Assembly (NCBI GenBank): GCA_046160485.1
Contig: JBJXGV010000021.1
Span: forward strand, 1-64,000
Length of the DNA stretch: 64,000 nucleotides
Direction: 5' to 3'
DNA from: JBJXGV01 sp046160485
GTDB taxonomy: Bacteria > Orphanbacterota > Orphanbacteria > JBJXGV01
Positions 7,771 through 17,329 of the stretch are shown in pieces. Below the pieces are notes generated by a model. The model searched no databases and was not told where the DNA came from. It saw nothing but the letters and a program-made list of their open reading frames with translations. A program made the position numbers and the translations under genes. Each line of letters begins with the position of its first letter. Position 1 is the first letter of the stretch.

Positions 7771-9332
7771 ATCTCGCCGGCGTGCTGGAACGTGTTGTTC
7801 TTCCCTTGCGTGCCGGGCGATCCCACGATGAGATCGGCTTTCCCATCCGCGTCGATGTCGACAACGTCGATCGCGCCGGGAGTGTTGTCCTCTTCATCCG
7901 CGCCTTTGATGACGTGATCGAATTCTGCCGTCTGCAGATCGAGCGTGTCGGGGAACTGCGCCTTCGGGCGTCCCATCACCACGCCGATTTCGCCGCCTGA
8001 GAGGCGCGGCACGCCCTCCGAGTCGAATGGATCTGCGAGCGGGGCGCCGACGAAAAGCTCGTCACGGCCATCGCCATTCAGGTCGCCCGTCTGAACGCAC
8101 GCCCCGGCATGGTCGAAGTAGGATTTGCCGACGACGCGGAACTCCGCGGGGCCGGCGAGATCGATTGCTTCGGGCACGACGAATCCACCGAACAGGACGT
8201 CGACGATGCCCGTCTGCGCCCTCGGGCCGACCTCGGGACCGAACTGCGAGGCGATGACGATGTCGCCGAACTCGTCACCGTCGAGATCCCCAGCGCAGAG
8301 CGGTCGGCTCGTCGAGCCGCGTGTGTGCGCGCCGAAGCACGGCATCGACGCACCGGGCGTCGACAGGTCAATGATTCGCTTCTTGCCGAGCTTGCCGATC
8401 TGCTTGCGGTCGCGGCCGAGTACGAGATGCGCCTCGCCGGGATCGACCCGCGTGTTGAACGGACCGTCTCCGAAATCGGCTCCGATAACGAGGTCTTCCC
8501 GGCGGTCGGCGTTCCAATCCGTGAAGGCGATGGATCGCCCCGCGGTGTCCTCTCGCTCGCTGCCGTGAATCGTGAGGTCCGCGGCATTTGCGATCGAAAT
8601 GCGGCGCGGCGTCTTCTTCTTCTCGCGTCCCAGGTACACGTAAACCGCTCCCGCGCGAATGCGAACTCCGTCCGGACCGTTTGCGTGGAGCGCGCCGATC
8701 GCGGCGTCATCGCGGCCGTCGCCGTCGAAGTCGCCGAGCGCAACGCCTTCTCCGAGGTGCACACCTCGATCTCCTGGAACGAACACGGCATCCGCCGAAT
8801 CCGGGAGGAGAAGCTCGGCAGGGAACTCGCCCCGCGCACGGCCGAGGATGAGATACGCCGCGCCGCCCTCTGTGAGTAGCGAATCGGACTCGGTGGTCCA
8901 CGGTGAGCCGACAAGCAGGTCGGACTTCCCGTCACCGTTGAAGTCGCCCGACGCCATGAAGCCGCCGACGCCTTGCCCCTCGCGCGTGCCGCGTATCTTC
9001 GTCGCGGCGTTCGTCAGACCATCGGCGTGGCGGTCGCGAAAGTCCGCGCCGCCGAAGAGGAGGTGGATCGCACCGACGTGCTCGGAATCGTACGCGCGAA
9101 CCTCAGCGCGGGGAGAACCGACTGCAATGTCGCCGATGCCATCGCCGTCGAAGTCGCCCGCCGCGAGTGCACTGCCCGTGCGGCCCGCGTACCACGGGCC
9201 GTGAAAGACGAAGTCCGCGTCGTGACGCAGATCCAGCGTGTTTGCAGCCGCGCCGCCGTGGGCAGCGCCCATCGCGATGGGGAGCAGGACAATGCTCAGA
9301 CGACGAAGACCAGCGCGGCACACTCTTCGCAT
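7737..9332 (-). CDS. FG-GAP repeat protein, seven-bladed propeller, secreted
   Basis: A 531-residue protein. The start is ATG 9332 because AAAGGAAG precedes it and a signal peptide follows (RRLSIVLLPIAMGAAHGGAA); the frame is open further upstream. Seven integrin-alpha-like FG-GAP units can be counted by their calcium loops: DFDGDGIGDIAVGSP, DFNGDGKSDLLVGSP, DFDGDGRDDAAIGA, DWNADRREDLVIGA, DLDGDEFGDIVIAS, DLNGDGRDELFVGAP and DIDADGKADLIVGSP. This fits one complete seven-bladed propeller and nothing else. It has neither the WG tail nor a FlgD-like tail. Such proteins are usually extracellular calcium-stabilised binding modules; its partner is unknown. Its 3' end overlaps the opposing propeller gene. 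Confidence 0.8.
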   Translation of the reverse strand: MRRVCRAGLRRLSIVLLPIAMGAAHGGAAANTLDLRHDADFVFHGPWYAGRTGSALAAGDFDGDGIGDIAVGSPRAEVRAYDSEHVGAIHLLFGGADFRDRHADGLTNAATKIRGTREGQGVGGFMASGDFNGDGKSDLLVGSPWTTESDSLLTEGGAAYLILGRARGEFPAELLLPDSADAVFVPGDRGVHLGEGVALGDFDGDGRDDAAIGALHANGPDGVRIRAGAVYVYLGREKKKTPRRISIANAADLTIHGSEREDTAGRSIAFTDWNADRREDLVIGADFGDGPFNTRVDPGEAHLVLGRDRKQIGKLGKKRIIDLSTPGASMPCFGAHTRGSTSRPLCAGDLDGDEFGDIVIASQFGPEVGPRAQTGIVDVLFGGFVVPEAIDLAGPAEFRVVGKSYFDHAGACVQTGDLNGDGRDELFVGAPLADPFDSEGVPRLSGGEIGVVMGRPKAQFPDTLDLQTAEFDHVIKGADEEDNTPGAIDVVDIDADGKADLIVGSPGTQGKNNTFQHAGEIYFFLGASREW

Positions 9333-9384
9333 TCGCTTCCTTTCAATTCGAAGAACATTTGCAAACCGTTGCCAGCTATTGATT

Positions 9385-9413
9385 TTGACAGCGCTGGGAG
9401 CGTCCCCTATAGT
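9385..9413 (+). promoter_or_regulatory. Sigma-70 promoter
   Basis: A perfect TTGACA (9385-9390), a 17-base spacer and TATAGT (9408-9413). It lies about 95 bases before the ATG of the sulfatase-fold gene at 9508 and should drive that gene and the C25 peptidase. Confidence 0.75.
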
Positions 9414-9507
9414 GGACGGAGTTTCGTTTGTTGGGCAATAACTTCTGCATTCAATCACGCTACACATCGAGCGTCAAGACTGCGGCGCCACGAAAGGACT
9501 CTCTTTC

Positions 9508-12057
9508 ATGCCTGCTTGCGGTCGCACTCTGGCCGCGTTTCTCGTCGTGGCCGCGGCGACGGTGTTTGGGTCGTGCAGTCGAACCGAGCCGCCGTGGGAA
9601 GAACTCGTCTCGACCGTCGAGAACGACGCCGATCGCCGGCGGGTCGCGGCGGCATTGGCCGCACGACCCGGCGCGAACCTTCTCCTCATCACGATCGACA
9701 CCTGCCGCTCTGACCGGATCTCGAGTTACGGAAATCACCGCATCCGCACGCCGAACCTCGACGCACTCGCGGCGCGCGGCGTGCAATTCGCCGATGCGAT
9801 CTGCCAGGCGCCGATCACGCTCCCGTCGCATTGCTCGATCATGACCGGGCTCAATCCCACTGCGCATGGCGTTCGCGACAACGGGCGGTTCACACTCGAC
9901 GATGCCGCGACGACTCTCGCCGAGGTTCTCCAGGAGCGAGGCTATGAAACCGCCGCCTTCGTTGGAGCGTTTCCGGTGCTTGCGAAGTTCGGACTCGCGC
10001 AAGGCTTCGAGACGTACTCGGACGAATTCGCGGCGCGCCGCGTGCGCGGGCACGGCGTCATTCGCGAACGGCGTGCCGGCGAAGTGACGTCGAAAGCGAT
10101 CGCGTGGCTGAGTCGCTCAGCGGGCCGCCCGTTCTTCGCGTGGGTTCACTACTTCGATCCGCACTGGCCGTACGAGCCGCCCGAGATCTTCGGCGCGCAG
10201 TATCCGCTTTTCCCGTACGACGGCGAGATCGCCTACGTCGATGCGGAAATTGGGCGCCTGCTCGACGCGCTCGCGGAGCGGGGGATCGCGGAAAACACGA
10301 TCGTCGTCGCGACTTCTGATCACGGCGAGGGGCTCGGTGAGCATAAAGAGCTCAGCCATTCGGTGCTCGTCTATGATGGAGCGATGCGCGTGCCGTTGAT
10401 CGTCGCGCCCGCGTCACGGTCGGAGTCCGCGCACGACAGCGCGCGAGACGCGCGTGACTCGAAGGACCCCCGCGGCGGCATTCTCGTCGCGAGCCAAGTG
10501 CGCACGATCGACATCATGCCGACGATGCTCAATCTCGCAGGAGTCGATCTTCCGCACGGACTCGATGGCGTCGCGTTGCGAGACGAAACCGGGGCGCCGC
10601 TTCCGCCGGAGGCGGGCGTCTGCTACATGGAGTCGTATGCGTCGTGGTACGGGTTTCAGTGGAGCCCGCTTCGCGCACTGCGCACCTCGAACTGGAAGTT
10701 CGTCGAGGCGCCGAAGAGCGAGCTCTACGATCTGGCGGCCGACCCGCGGGAGGAGCGGAATCTGCTCGTGTCGAACGCGCGCAGCGGCGCGCCGTGGCGT
10801 GCGGCGCTCGCGCAGATCGCGGTCGAACGCGGACTCTCGGCGGAGGCCGACATGGATGCCGAAACGGTGGAGGGACTGCGCGCGCTCGGCTACATCGGTG
10901 TCGGACGCAGCCTCGATTCGCCGCGACCGAAAGGCGCGGATCCGGATTTGCCGAACCCGAGCGACATGATTGGGCTCTACTTCGCGTACTTCTCTCCGGC
11001 GCTCGAGAAATTCATGCGCGGCGACTACCCCGGCGCGATCGCGTCGGCGAAGGAGGGCCTCGCGAGCGACTCGACGAACGTGCAAGGGCTCATCACGCTC
11101 GGCCACGCGCAGCACCGGATGGGCCTTGCTGCGGACGCGCGCGCGACGTACAGCCGTGTTCTCGTGCTCGACCCGTTCAACTCGGGCGCTCACTTCATGC
11201 TCGGGGCGATCGCCCACGCCGAAGGGGATGACGCCGACGCGGAACGCGAGTATCGCGCGGCCCTCGAAATCGACCCGACGATTCATGAGGCGCGGCACGA
11301 CCTCGCCGTGGTTCTCATGAAGGGGCGCCGGAACGAAGAAGCGGAGAAACTGCTCCTCGGCGTCATCGCGGAGGACTCGCTCTTCGCGGGGGCGCACCGG
11401 ACGTTGGGCAATCTCTACGCGGCGACCGATCGCAAGGCGGCTGCGTTCGCCGCCTACGTCAATTGCCTGATCGCGAACCCCAACAATCGCGAGATCGAGA
11501 CCGTCGTGCTCGGCTATGCTGCGGATGCGGTGCTCGGCGACGAGATGCTCGAAGCACTTCACGGGGCGTGGCGATCCGGGCGGCGTGACGAAGGATTCGC
11601 GGTCGCATTCGCCGAGATCGCGTTCGCGCGGGGCCGCAAGGAACTCGCGCGATCGGTGGTCGGCGAGCAGATGGCTATCGTGCCGACCCCTCGCCTCTAT
11701 CGCGTGCGTGCTTGGATGCACAAATCCGACGGGCGCGGCGATCTTGCCGAGAAGGATCTCGCCGCCGCGGTGGCGATCGATCCGGACGACGTCGATGCGC
11801 GCGCAAACCTCGCGGCGTACTATCGAGCCGCGGGGAGGTGGGACGAGGCACGACGCGAATACGAGGAGTGCCTGGCGATCGACCCGCGGCACGACACAGC
11901 ACTCGTCGGACTCGGGATCATCTTTGCGGAGTCGCAGCAACTGGGGCGCGCAATCGAATTGTGGGAACGCGCGGTGCGCAGCAATCCCAACAGTCCAGCG
12001 AAAACCAATCTCGAAGCCGCGCGAAGGATGCTCGGCGAGGAAGGTGCGGGAACCTGA
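9508..12057 (+). CDS. Sulfatase-fold lipoprotein with long C-terminal TPR array
   Basis: An 849-residue protein. The signal peptide ends in a lipobox (FGSC, Cys23). The sulfatase fold covers about residues 54-430: metal motif LLLITIDTCRSDR, nucleophile region APITLPSHCS and metal motif TSDHGEGLGEHKELSH. As in the homologue at 2750, the formylglycine position is Thr (Thr104 in T-x-P-S-H), which argues against sulfatase chemistry. Residues ~490-845 contain about ten TPR-like units (for example DVDARANLAAYYRAAGRWDE). AAAGGAC lies 9 bases before the ATG. The stop overlaps the next start by one base (TGATG), so it is coupled to the C25 peptidase. A periplasmic or outer-membrane phosphoesterase-like enzyme with a protein-binding tail is the best reading. 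Confidence 0.8.
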   Translation: MPACGRTLAAFLVVAAATVFGSCSRTEPPWEELVSTVENDADRRRVAAALAARPGANLLLITIDTCRSDRISSYGNHRIRTPNLDALAARGVQFADAICQAPITLPSHCSIMTGLNPTAHGVRDNGRFTLDDAATTLAEVLQERGYETAAFVGAFPVLAKFGLAQGFETYSDEFAARRVRGHGVIRERRAGEVTSKAIAWLSRSAGRPFFAWVHYFDPHWPYEPPEIFGAQYPLFPYDGEIAYVDAEIGRLLDALAERGIAENTIVVATSDHGEGLGEHKELSHSVLVYDGAMRVPLIVAPASRSESAHDSARDARDSKDPRGGILVASQVRTIDIMPTMLNLAGVDLPHGLDGVALRDETGAPLPPEAGVCYMESYASWYGFQWSPLRALRTSNWKFVEAPKSELYDLAADPREERNLLVSNARSGAPWRAALAQIAVERGLSAEADMDAETVEGLRALGYIGVGRSLDSPRPKGADPDLPNPSDMIGLYFAYFSPALEKFMRGDYPGAIASAKEGLASDSTNVQGLITLGHAQHRMGLAADARATYSRVLVLDPFNSGAHFMLGAIAHAEGDDADAEREYRAALEIDPTIHEARHDLAVVLMKGRRNEEAEKLLLGVIAEDSLFAGAHRTLGNLYAATDRKAAAFAAYVNCLIANPNNREIETVVLGYAADAVLGDEMLEALHGAWRSGRRDEGFAVAFAEIAFARGRKELARSVVGEQMAIVPTPRLYRVRAWMHKSDGRGDLAEKDLAAAVAIDPDDVDARANLAAYYRAAGRWDEARREYEECLAIDPRHDTALVGLGIIFAESQQLGRAIELWERAVRSNPNSPAKTNLEAARRMLGEEGAGT

Positions 12058-15000
12058 TGAGATTTCGATTTGCGTTTTTGGAACTGCATCGCGACTTACT
12101 TCTCGCGTTCACGCGTCGCGTGTGCGCTGTCGCGATCGCGGCGACCGTCGTGTGCCACGCGGCGACCCCGCGCCTCGCCGCCGCCGCGACGGCTACGCGA
12201 GTGCTCTCGTCGTCGGACGATCGCGTCGTCCTCGAGGTCATGGTCCCCGAGCCGGTATTCGCGACGCTCGACGTCGAGGGTGTGCCGATGACGCGCGTGA
12301 CGCTCGACCGTGGTGCGGCGTGGAACGAACACGGAAAACCCGGCGTGGTGCGCATGCCTCTCTTCGTCGGAGTGCCGCGCGGTGCGCGCGTGACCGCGAC
12401 GATTCTCGAGGAAGACTCGCGCACGCTCACGGATCGCCTGATCGCCCCCGTACCGCGTGACAGCGTCATCTTCGAAGGGACGCTCCCCGTTTCGATCGAA
12501 CTCTTCGAACGCGATGCGGCGAGTTACGCGTCGGCCGCGACATTTCCGCTCGAGAAGGCCGCCGTCGTCGGTATGTCGCGCATGCGATTCCAAGAGTACG
12601 CCACGATCGAGATCTACCCCGTGCGTGCGCGCGCCGCGCTGCGCGAGATCGACGTCGTCTCGCGATGCCTCGTGGAGGTGCGGTGGACGCTTGCGCCGCA
12701 GGCGGAGTCGCGCGCAGAGAAGGATCTCCTCACGGCGCCGAGCGTATCGTGGGAACCCGCGCCGTCGGACGAGCGCTGGGATCCGGTGTACCGCGGATTC
12801 CTCGCGAATCCTGATCAAGCGGCTGCGTTTCGCGAACGCGTGACGCCGGTCGCGAACCCGTTGGCAGGGCCGCGCAAGAGCGGCCCGCTGCAGAGCGATG
12901 GGCCGGAGTGGAAGATCACCGTCAGCGAGAGCGGGCTCTACCGAATTCCGTTCGAGTCGCTTCGCGATCGCGGATTCCCGGCGGGGACTCCCGTCGACGA
13001 GATCCGCATTTTTCAGCGTGCGGTGTCGGACACGCTTCTGTTTCGCGCTGAAGATCCGTTCAGCGCGCTCGAAATCCCGCTCGACGTCATCGACGCTCTC
13101 GGCGACGGAGCGTTCGGCGAAGGCGACGCGGTGCACGTTTACCTGCGCGGTTTCCGCGAGCAGTTCATGCCGAACGACTACGAGGATATGTTCGCCGGCG
13201 CCGCCGCGTATTGGTTGGCCATCACGCCAGGTGAAGAGGGCGCGCGGATGACGGCGCGCGATGGCTGGCTCGGGCTGACCGGGTTGACTCCGCCGTCGTC
13301 GTTCACGTCGACGGTGCGTTCCGAGCCCGATGTCTTTTTCAACCTCGACTCGCCGCGCGGTGATTTCGATCTCTGGTTTGCCGTCGACTACGACGCGGCC
13401 GGCGCGGATCTCGGTGTTGCGCTCGCCGACGTCGATCGCGACCGGCCGTTCCGATTCCGCGCGCAATCCGTCGGACGTACCGACACGCCGGGCGTCGACA
13501 CGCCGCACCGCCTCGCGTTCGCGATGAATGGGACGCCGTTCGCTTCGTTCGAGTTTGGCGCGCGCGCGCGCGTCATCTACGGACCCGATTCGACCTTCGC
13601 CGGAACGCTTCTACGCGAGGGAACGAACACGCTGACCTTCACCGGCAGCCGCGGGCCGAGCAACATTCCGGGCGCCGGCGCATACCTCGACTGGTTCGAG
13701 TTCGACTACAGCCGGTTCTACCGCGCGAACGGAAACCGCCTCGCGTTTACGAGCGGCGGTGCGATCGGCGGCAGTCAATTCCACATCGGCGGATTCGGCG
13801 ACCCCCGCGTGTTCCTGTACGACGTCACGGATCCTCTCGCGCCTGTACGCGTGGCGGCCGACTCCGTCGTGGCGAGCGGCGGAGCGAACGAACTTCGATT
13901 CCAGGCGCAGATCGGAGGCGGGACGACGCGGCGCTACGAAGCCGCGACCGCCGCGGGGGCGCGCACGCTCACCGACGCGCAGCTTCTCGCCGACACGCAC
14001 GGCGCACTCGCACAGAGCGAGGCCGACCACGTCATGATCGTCTACGACGAGTTCGCCGCCGGGCTCGCGCCGCTTATCGCGCTGCGAGAAAGCCAGGGAA
14101 TGCGCGTGAAGGTCGCGCGCCTCTCGGATGTCTACGATGAGTTCGGCGGCGGAATTCCTTCGCCCGACGCGATTCGCCGCTACATGAAATTCGCGTTCAC
14201 GTTTTGGGAGACGCCGCCGACCTACTGCCTGCTCGTCGGCGATGGAAACGAGGACCACCGCGGGCGTCGCGGCAGCGGCGAGGTCGATTACGTTCCATCG
14301 CTTCCCGTGCACACGACGATCCCGTTCGAGTCGGGCGATCACTGGGACGCGAGCGACAACTGGTACGTGCTCCTCGACAACAACCCTGTCGGATTCGCGC
14401 GCATTCTTTCGAGCGCCAACGCGATGGGGTTGGACAACGCGATGGAGATTCTGATCGGCCGCCTCAGCGTGTCGAACACTGCGGAGCTCGCCATCCAGGT
14501 AGCAAAGACCGTTCGCTACGAGACGGAGGATCTCGACGCGCCGTGGCGTTCGCGATGCCTCTTCATGGCCGACGACGAGTGGATCACGACCGGCGCTCCC
14601 GCGCAGTACTGCGACGTGAATCAATCGCAGTTCGCGACCTTCACAGCCGGGCTTGCAGCCGCGATCGAGCAGTCCACGGAGATCGTGCTCGACGCGACGT
14701 TTCTTCGGTTTTCGGATTTCACCGACACGCTGCACGTGCTCTGCGATGACAATCCGGCCACGCCGACGTGTATGCCGCTCGTCGGAAGCCGCGGAACAGG
14801 AAACATCTGTGTGGCCGATGGCGTGCGCGCGCGGCTAACGCCTCTGGCGATCGACGCGTTGAACGAGGGCGTGCTCTTCGCGAACTACCAAGGGCACGGG
14901 AACCGCTGGGTCTTAAGCCACGAGAGTTTCCTTCTCGATGGCTTCAGCCACCTGAATCAATTCGCGGAGGACGCGAAGCGATTCCAATCGAACAACCGCC

Positions 15001-16262
15001 CGTTCATCTTCATGGCGTACGGTTGCTCGATCAGCGAATTCGAGCGCTTCTCCTTCAACGACGACTGCCTCACCGAGAAAATGATGAACGTCGCGAACGG
15101 CGGCGCGGTCGCGACGTTCGGAAGTTCGGGAATCGAGTTCCTCACACCGAACCTGATCTTGAACGGATTCGTTCAGGACGCGTTCCTCTCCGGCGGCGCG
15201 GGCAGCCCGCCACGTTACATCCTCGGCGAAGTATGCGCGCGGGGACTGACGGAGTACTCGGGAGCCGGCTACCGCACATCGATGCTGCGCTACATTCTCT
15301 TCGGTGATCCCGCGCTTCGGCTGCGCACCGTGCCGACGTCGTTCGCGGTCACGGTCGATGGGATGCCCGTCGAAGACGGGGACTTCCTGCTCGGAAACGA
15401 GACGGGCAAGCCGGTGAACATCGTGATTCGCGGCGCGACCGCGTCCTCGCTCGAGGGGCTTCGCATTCGGCGCAGCGACACCGGCGAGATCGATCCGCTC
15501 GAGTATCCCGTCGCGGGCGACAGCGCGGCGTACCTTCACGAAATCGAATTCGCGAACACGGGGTCGTACGATTTGATCATCACCGCGCCCGCAATCGGCG
15601 GCGGGACGACCTCGGTACGGCTCCGCGTCGATCTTCAGACGGAGATTACGTTCGGCGGCCGTACGATCGAGGACGGCTCACTCGTCGACCCCGACGAAGA
15701 AATCGCCGTGACGCTGACGACGCCGCTTCGCGTTTCGGCGAGCAACATTTCACTCCGTTTCGATGGCGAGGCGCTGTTGGTCGAACCGGATTCGCTCGGC
15801 CCGACGACGTGGCGATTCACGCTCCCATCGCGCGAACTCGCCGACGGTTCGCACGAGATCGAAGTGACGGTCTTTAGTTTCTCGAAGCGCGTTTCGTTCC
15901 GCGTTCGAAACGAATTCTCGATCTCCGAAGCGCTCAACTATCCGAATCCGCTGCGCAACGAGGAGCAGACGTCGTTCTCGTACCGCCTCACCGCGGATGC
16001 CGAGAACGTCGCCATCGACATCTACACGGTAAACGGGCGAAAAGTGCGCGAGCTGCGCGGCCTTTCGGGGTACGCGGGCTACAACCCATCGAGCGCGGAG
16101 ACGGAAGGCGTTTGGGACGGGCGCGACCAGGACGGCGACAAGGTCGCGAACGGGCTCTACTTCTTCCGCGTGCGGGCGTTCTCGCGCGGGCGCACGGCCG
16201 AGGCGATCGGCAAGCTCGTCGTGATGCGCGGCGAGACGCTCGAGTTCGACACGTTCGAGTAG
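12057..16262 (+). CDS. C25 family (gingipain/PorU-like) peptidase with FlgD-like C-terminal domain
   Basis: A 1401-residue protein. The start is the ATG overlapping the upstream stop; the frame is open to 11712 but that part lies inside the previous gene. A signal peptide (~1-45) is followed by a long beta-rich region to ~620. The C25 domain (~650-1080) shows YCLLVGDGNEDHRGR, the catalytic His in NYQGHGNRW (His947) and the catalytic Cys in MAYGCSISEFERF (Cys990). Ig-like segments follow. From ~1296 there is a FlgD-like domain starting YPNPLRNEEQTSFSYRL and ending near GLYFFRVRAF, as on type IX-secreted cargo. Domain order recalls PorU, the T9SS signal peptidase, but no other T9SS gene is present, so PorU and a secreted protease are both possible. 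Confidence 0.8.
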   Translation: MRFRFAFLELHRDLLLAFTRRVCAVAIAATVVCHAATPRLAAAATATRVLSSSDDRVVLEVMVPEPVFATLDVEGVPMTRVTLDRGAAWNEHGKPGVVRMPLFVGVPRGARVTATILEEDSRTLTDRLIAPVPRDSVIFEGTLPVSIELFERDAASYASAATFPLEKAAVVGMSRMRFQEYATIEIYPVRARAALREIDVVSRCLVEVRWTLAPQAESRAEKDLLTAPSVSWEPAPSDERWDPVYRGFLANPDQAAAFRERVTPVANPLAGPRKSGPLQSDGPEWKITVSESGLYRIPFESLRDRGFPAGTPVDEIRIFQRAVSDTLLFRAEDPFSALEIPLDVIDALGDGAFGEGDAVHVYLRGFREQFMPNDYEDMFAGAAAYWLAITPGEEGARMTARDGWLGLTGLTPPSSFTSTVRSEPDVFFNLDSPRGDFDLWFAVDYDAAGADLGVALADVDRDRPFRFRAQSVGRTDTPGVDTPHRLAFAMNGTPFASFEFGARARVIYGPDSTFAGTLLREGTNTLTFTGSRGPSNIPGAGAYLDWFEFDYSRFYRANGNRLAFTSGGAIGGSQFHIGGFGDPRVFLYDVTDPLAPVRVAADSVVASGGANELRFQAQIGGGTTRRYEAATAAGARTLTDAQLLADTHGALAQSEADHVMIVYDEFAAGLAPLIALRESQGMRVKVARLSDVYDEFGGGIPSPDAIRRYMKFAFTFWETPPTYCLLVGDGNEDHRGRRGSGEVDYVPSLPVHTTIPFESGDHWDASDNWYVLLDNNPVGFARILSSANAMGLDNAMEILIGRLSVSNTAELAIQVAKTVRYETEDLDAPWRSRCLFMADDEWITTGAPAQYCDVNQSQFATFTAGLAAAIEQSTEIVLDATFLRFSDFTDTLHVLCDDNPATPTCMPLVGSRGTGNICVADGVRARLTPLAIDALNEGVLFANYQGHGNRWVLSHESFLLDGFSHLNQFAEDAKRFQSNNRPFIFMAYGCSISEFERFSFNDDCLTEKMMNVANGGAVATFGSSGIEFLTPNLILNGFVQDAFLSGGAGSPPRYILGEVCARGLTEYSGAGYRTSMLRYILFGDPALRLRTVPTSFAVTVDGMPVEDGDFLLGNETGKPVNIVIRGATASSLEGLRIRRSDTGEIDPLEYPVAGDSAAYLHEIEFANTGSYDLIITAPAIGGGTTSVRLRVDLQTEITFGGRTIEDGSLVDPDEEIAVTLTTPLRVSASNISLRFDGEALLVEPDSLGPTTWRFTLPSRELADGSHEIEVTVFSFSKRVSFRVRNEFSISEALNYPNPLRNEEQTSFSYRLTADAENVAIDIYTVNGRKVRELRGLSGYAGYNPSSAETEGVWDGRDQDGDKVANGLYFFRVRAFSRGRTAEAIGKLVVMRGETLEFDTFE

Positions 16263-16381
16263 CGCGCGCGCGTGCGCGGCCATCACCCGGCGTGCGGCGT
16301 GCGACGCGCGGGGGCCCGTGGCCAGTTCGCGGCGACCGCAAAGAGCTTGCTCCCCCCAGAGCGCTCCGCTTAAATACGGGC

Positions 16382-17329
16382 GTGTCCGCGGAAAATCCTG
16401 ACGACGGCGTCTTCGAAGAACTCGCGTCGCTCATCACCGAGCAGCCGAACGAGCGCACCGAACGCATCGATCGCGTTCCGGTCGCCGAGGCGCTCGCGCT
16501 CATGAACGCGGAAGACGCCTGCGTGGCTGCGGCGGTGGCGCGCGAAATCCCCGAGATAGCGCGGCTCGTCGAGATCGCGCGCGCGCGCGTAAGCGGCGGA
16601 GGGCGCATCGTCTACGTCGGGGCCGGTACCAGCGGGCGGCTCGGCGTGCTCGACGCCGCGGAGTGTCCGCCGACGTTCGGCACCGATCCGTCGCAAGTCG
16701 TCGGAATCATGTCGGGCGGCGACCGCGCAGTCTTCCGATCGGTTGAAGGCGCCGAGGACGACGAGGCCGCGGGAGCGAACGCAATGGAGGAAGCGGCGGT
16801 GGGGAAGAACGATCTGGTCGTGGGGCTCGCCGCGAGCCGGCGCACTCCCTACGTCGCCGCCGCGCTCGCGCGCGCACGCGCGCTTGGCGCCGCGACCGCG
16901 CTCATCACGTGCGCGCCACGCAAGACAGTCACCATCCCCGTCGACATCGCGATCTGCCCCGTCGTCGGCCCCGAGGCGATCATGGGTTCCACTCGCCTCA
17001 AGTCGGGCACCGCGCAAAAAATGGTGCTGAACATGCTCTCCACGGCGACGATGATTCAGCTCGGCAAGGTCTATAAGAACATGATGGTCGATCTGCGCGC
17101 GACGAGCCGGAAGTTGCGAGAGCGATCCGTGCGCACGCTCATGACGGTCGCGCACCTCGAGCGTGCGGCGGCGACGGAACTCTTGGCGAGTGCGGATGGC
17201 AGTGTGAAGACGGCGATCGTGATGTCTCGGCTAGCGGTGTCGCGCGACGCGGCGCTTGCGCGTCTCGACGCAACGGGCGGCCACGTGTCGCGCGCTCTCG
17301 GCGAAATCGACGGCGAGCCGTTGCGATGA
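16382..17329 (+). CDS. murQ: N-acetylmuramic acid 6-phosphate etherase
   Basis: A 315-residue protein, near the usual family length of ~300. MurQ cleaves the D-lactyl ether of MurNAc-6-phosphate to give GlcNAc-6-phosphate and D-lactate, in the cytosol. The signature GAGTSGRLGVLDAAECPP is present, with the Glu of AAECPP and that of VEGAEDD matching the two active-site glutamates. ITEQPNERTERID near the N-terminus and STRLKSGTAQKMVLNMLS are also typical. I place the start at GTG 16382, just before the conserved N-terminus; no strong ribosome binding site precedes it and the frame is open back to 16112. It is the first gene of the recycling operon and overlaps the next gene by ATGA. Confidence 0.93.
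   Translation: MSAENPDDGVFEELASLITEQPNERTERIDRVPVAEALALMNAEDACVAAAVAREIPEIARLVEIARARVSGGGRIVYVGAGTSGRLGVLDAAECPPTFGTDPSQVVGIMSGGDRAVFRSVEGAEDDEAAGANAMEEAAVGKNDLVVGLAASRRTPYVAAALARARALGAATALITCAPRKTVTIPVDIAICPVVGPEAIMGSTRLKSGTAQKMVLNMLSTATMIQLGKVYKNMMVDLRATSRKLRERSVRTLMTVAHLERAAATELLASADGSVKTAIVMSRLAVSRDAALARLDATGGHVSRALGEIDGEPLR

Noticed and set aside
10414..11940. 508-codon open frame on the minus strand
   Set aside because: Antisense to the sulfatase-fold/TPR gene; Arg-rich shadow without a start site or domain.
11712..12056. N-terminal extension of the C25 peptidase
   Set aside because: The frame is open here but lies inside the previous gene. The signal peptide begins at ATG 12057, which overlaps the upstream stop.
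2750..12057. Calling the two sulfatase-fold proteins sulfatases
   Set aside because: The formylglycine position holds Thr in both, so the sulfatase mechanism is not possible as known.
12057..16262. Naming the C25 protein porU
   Set aside because: Domain order is similar, but no other type IX gene is in the window and secreted gingipain-like proteases share the same architecture.
16112..16381. N-terminal extension of MurQ
   Set aside because: It would overlap the C25 gene, gives a low-complexity Arg-rich peptide and would make the protein far longer than the family.
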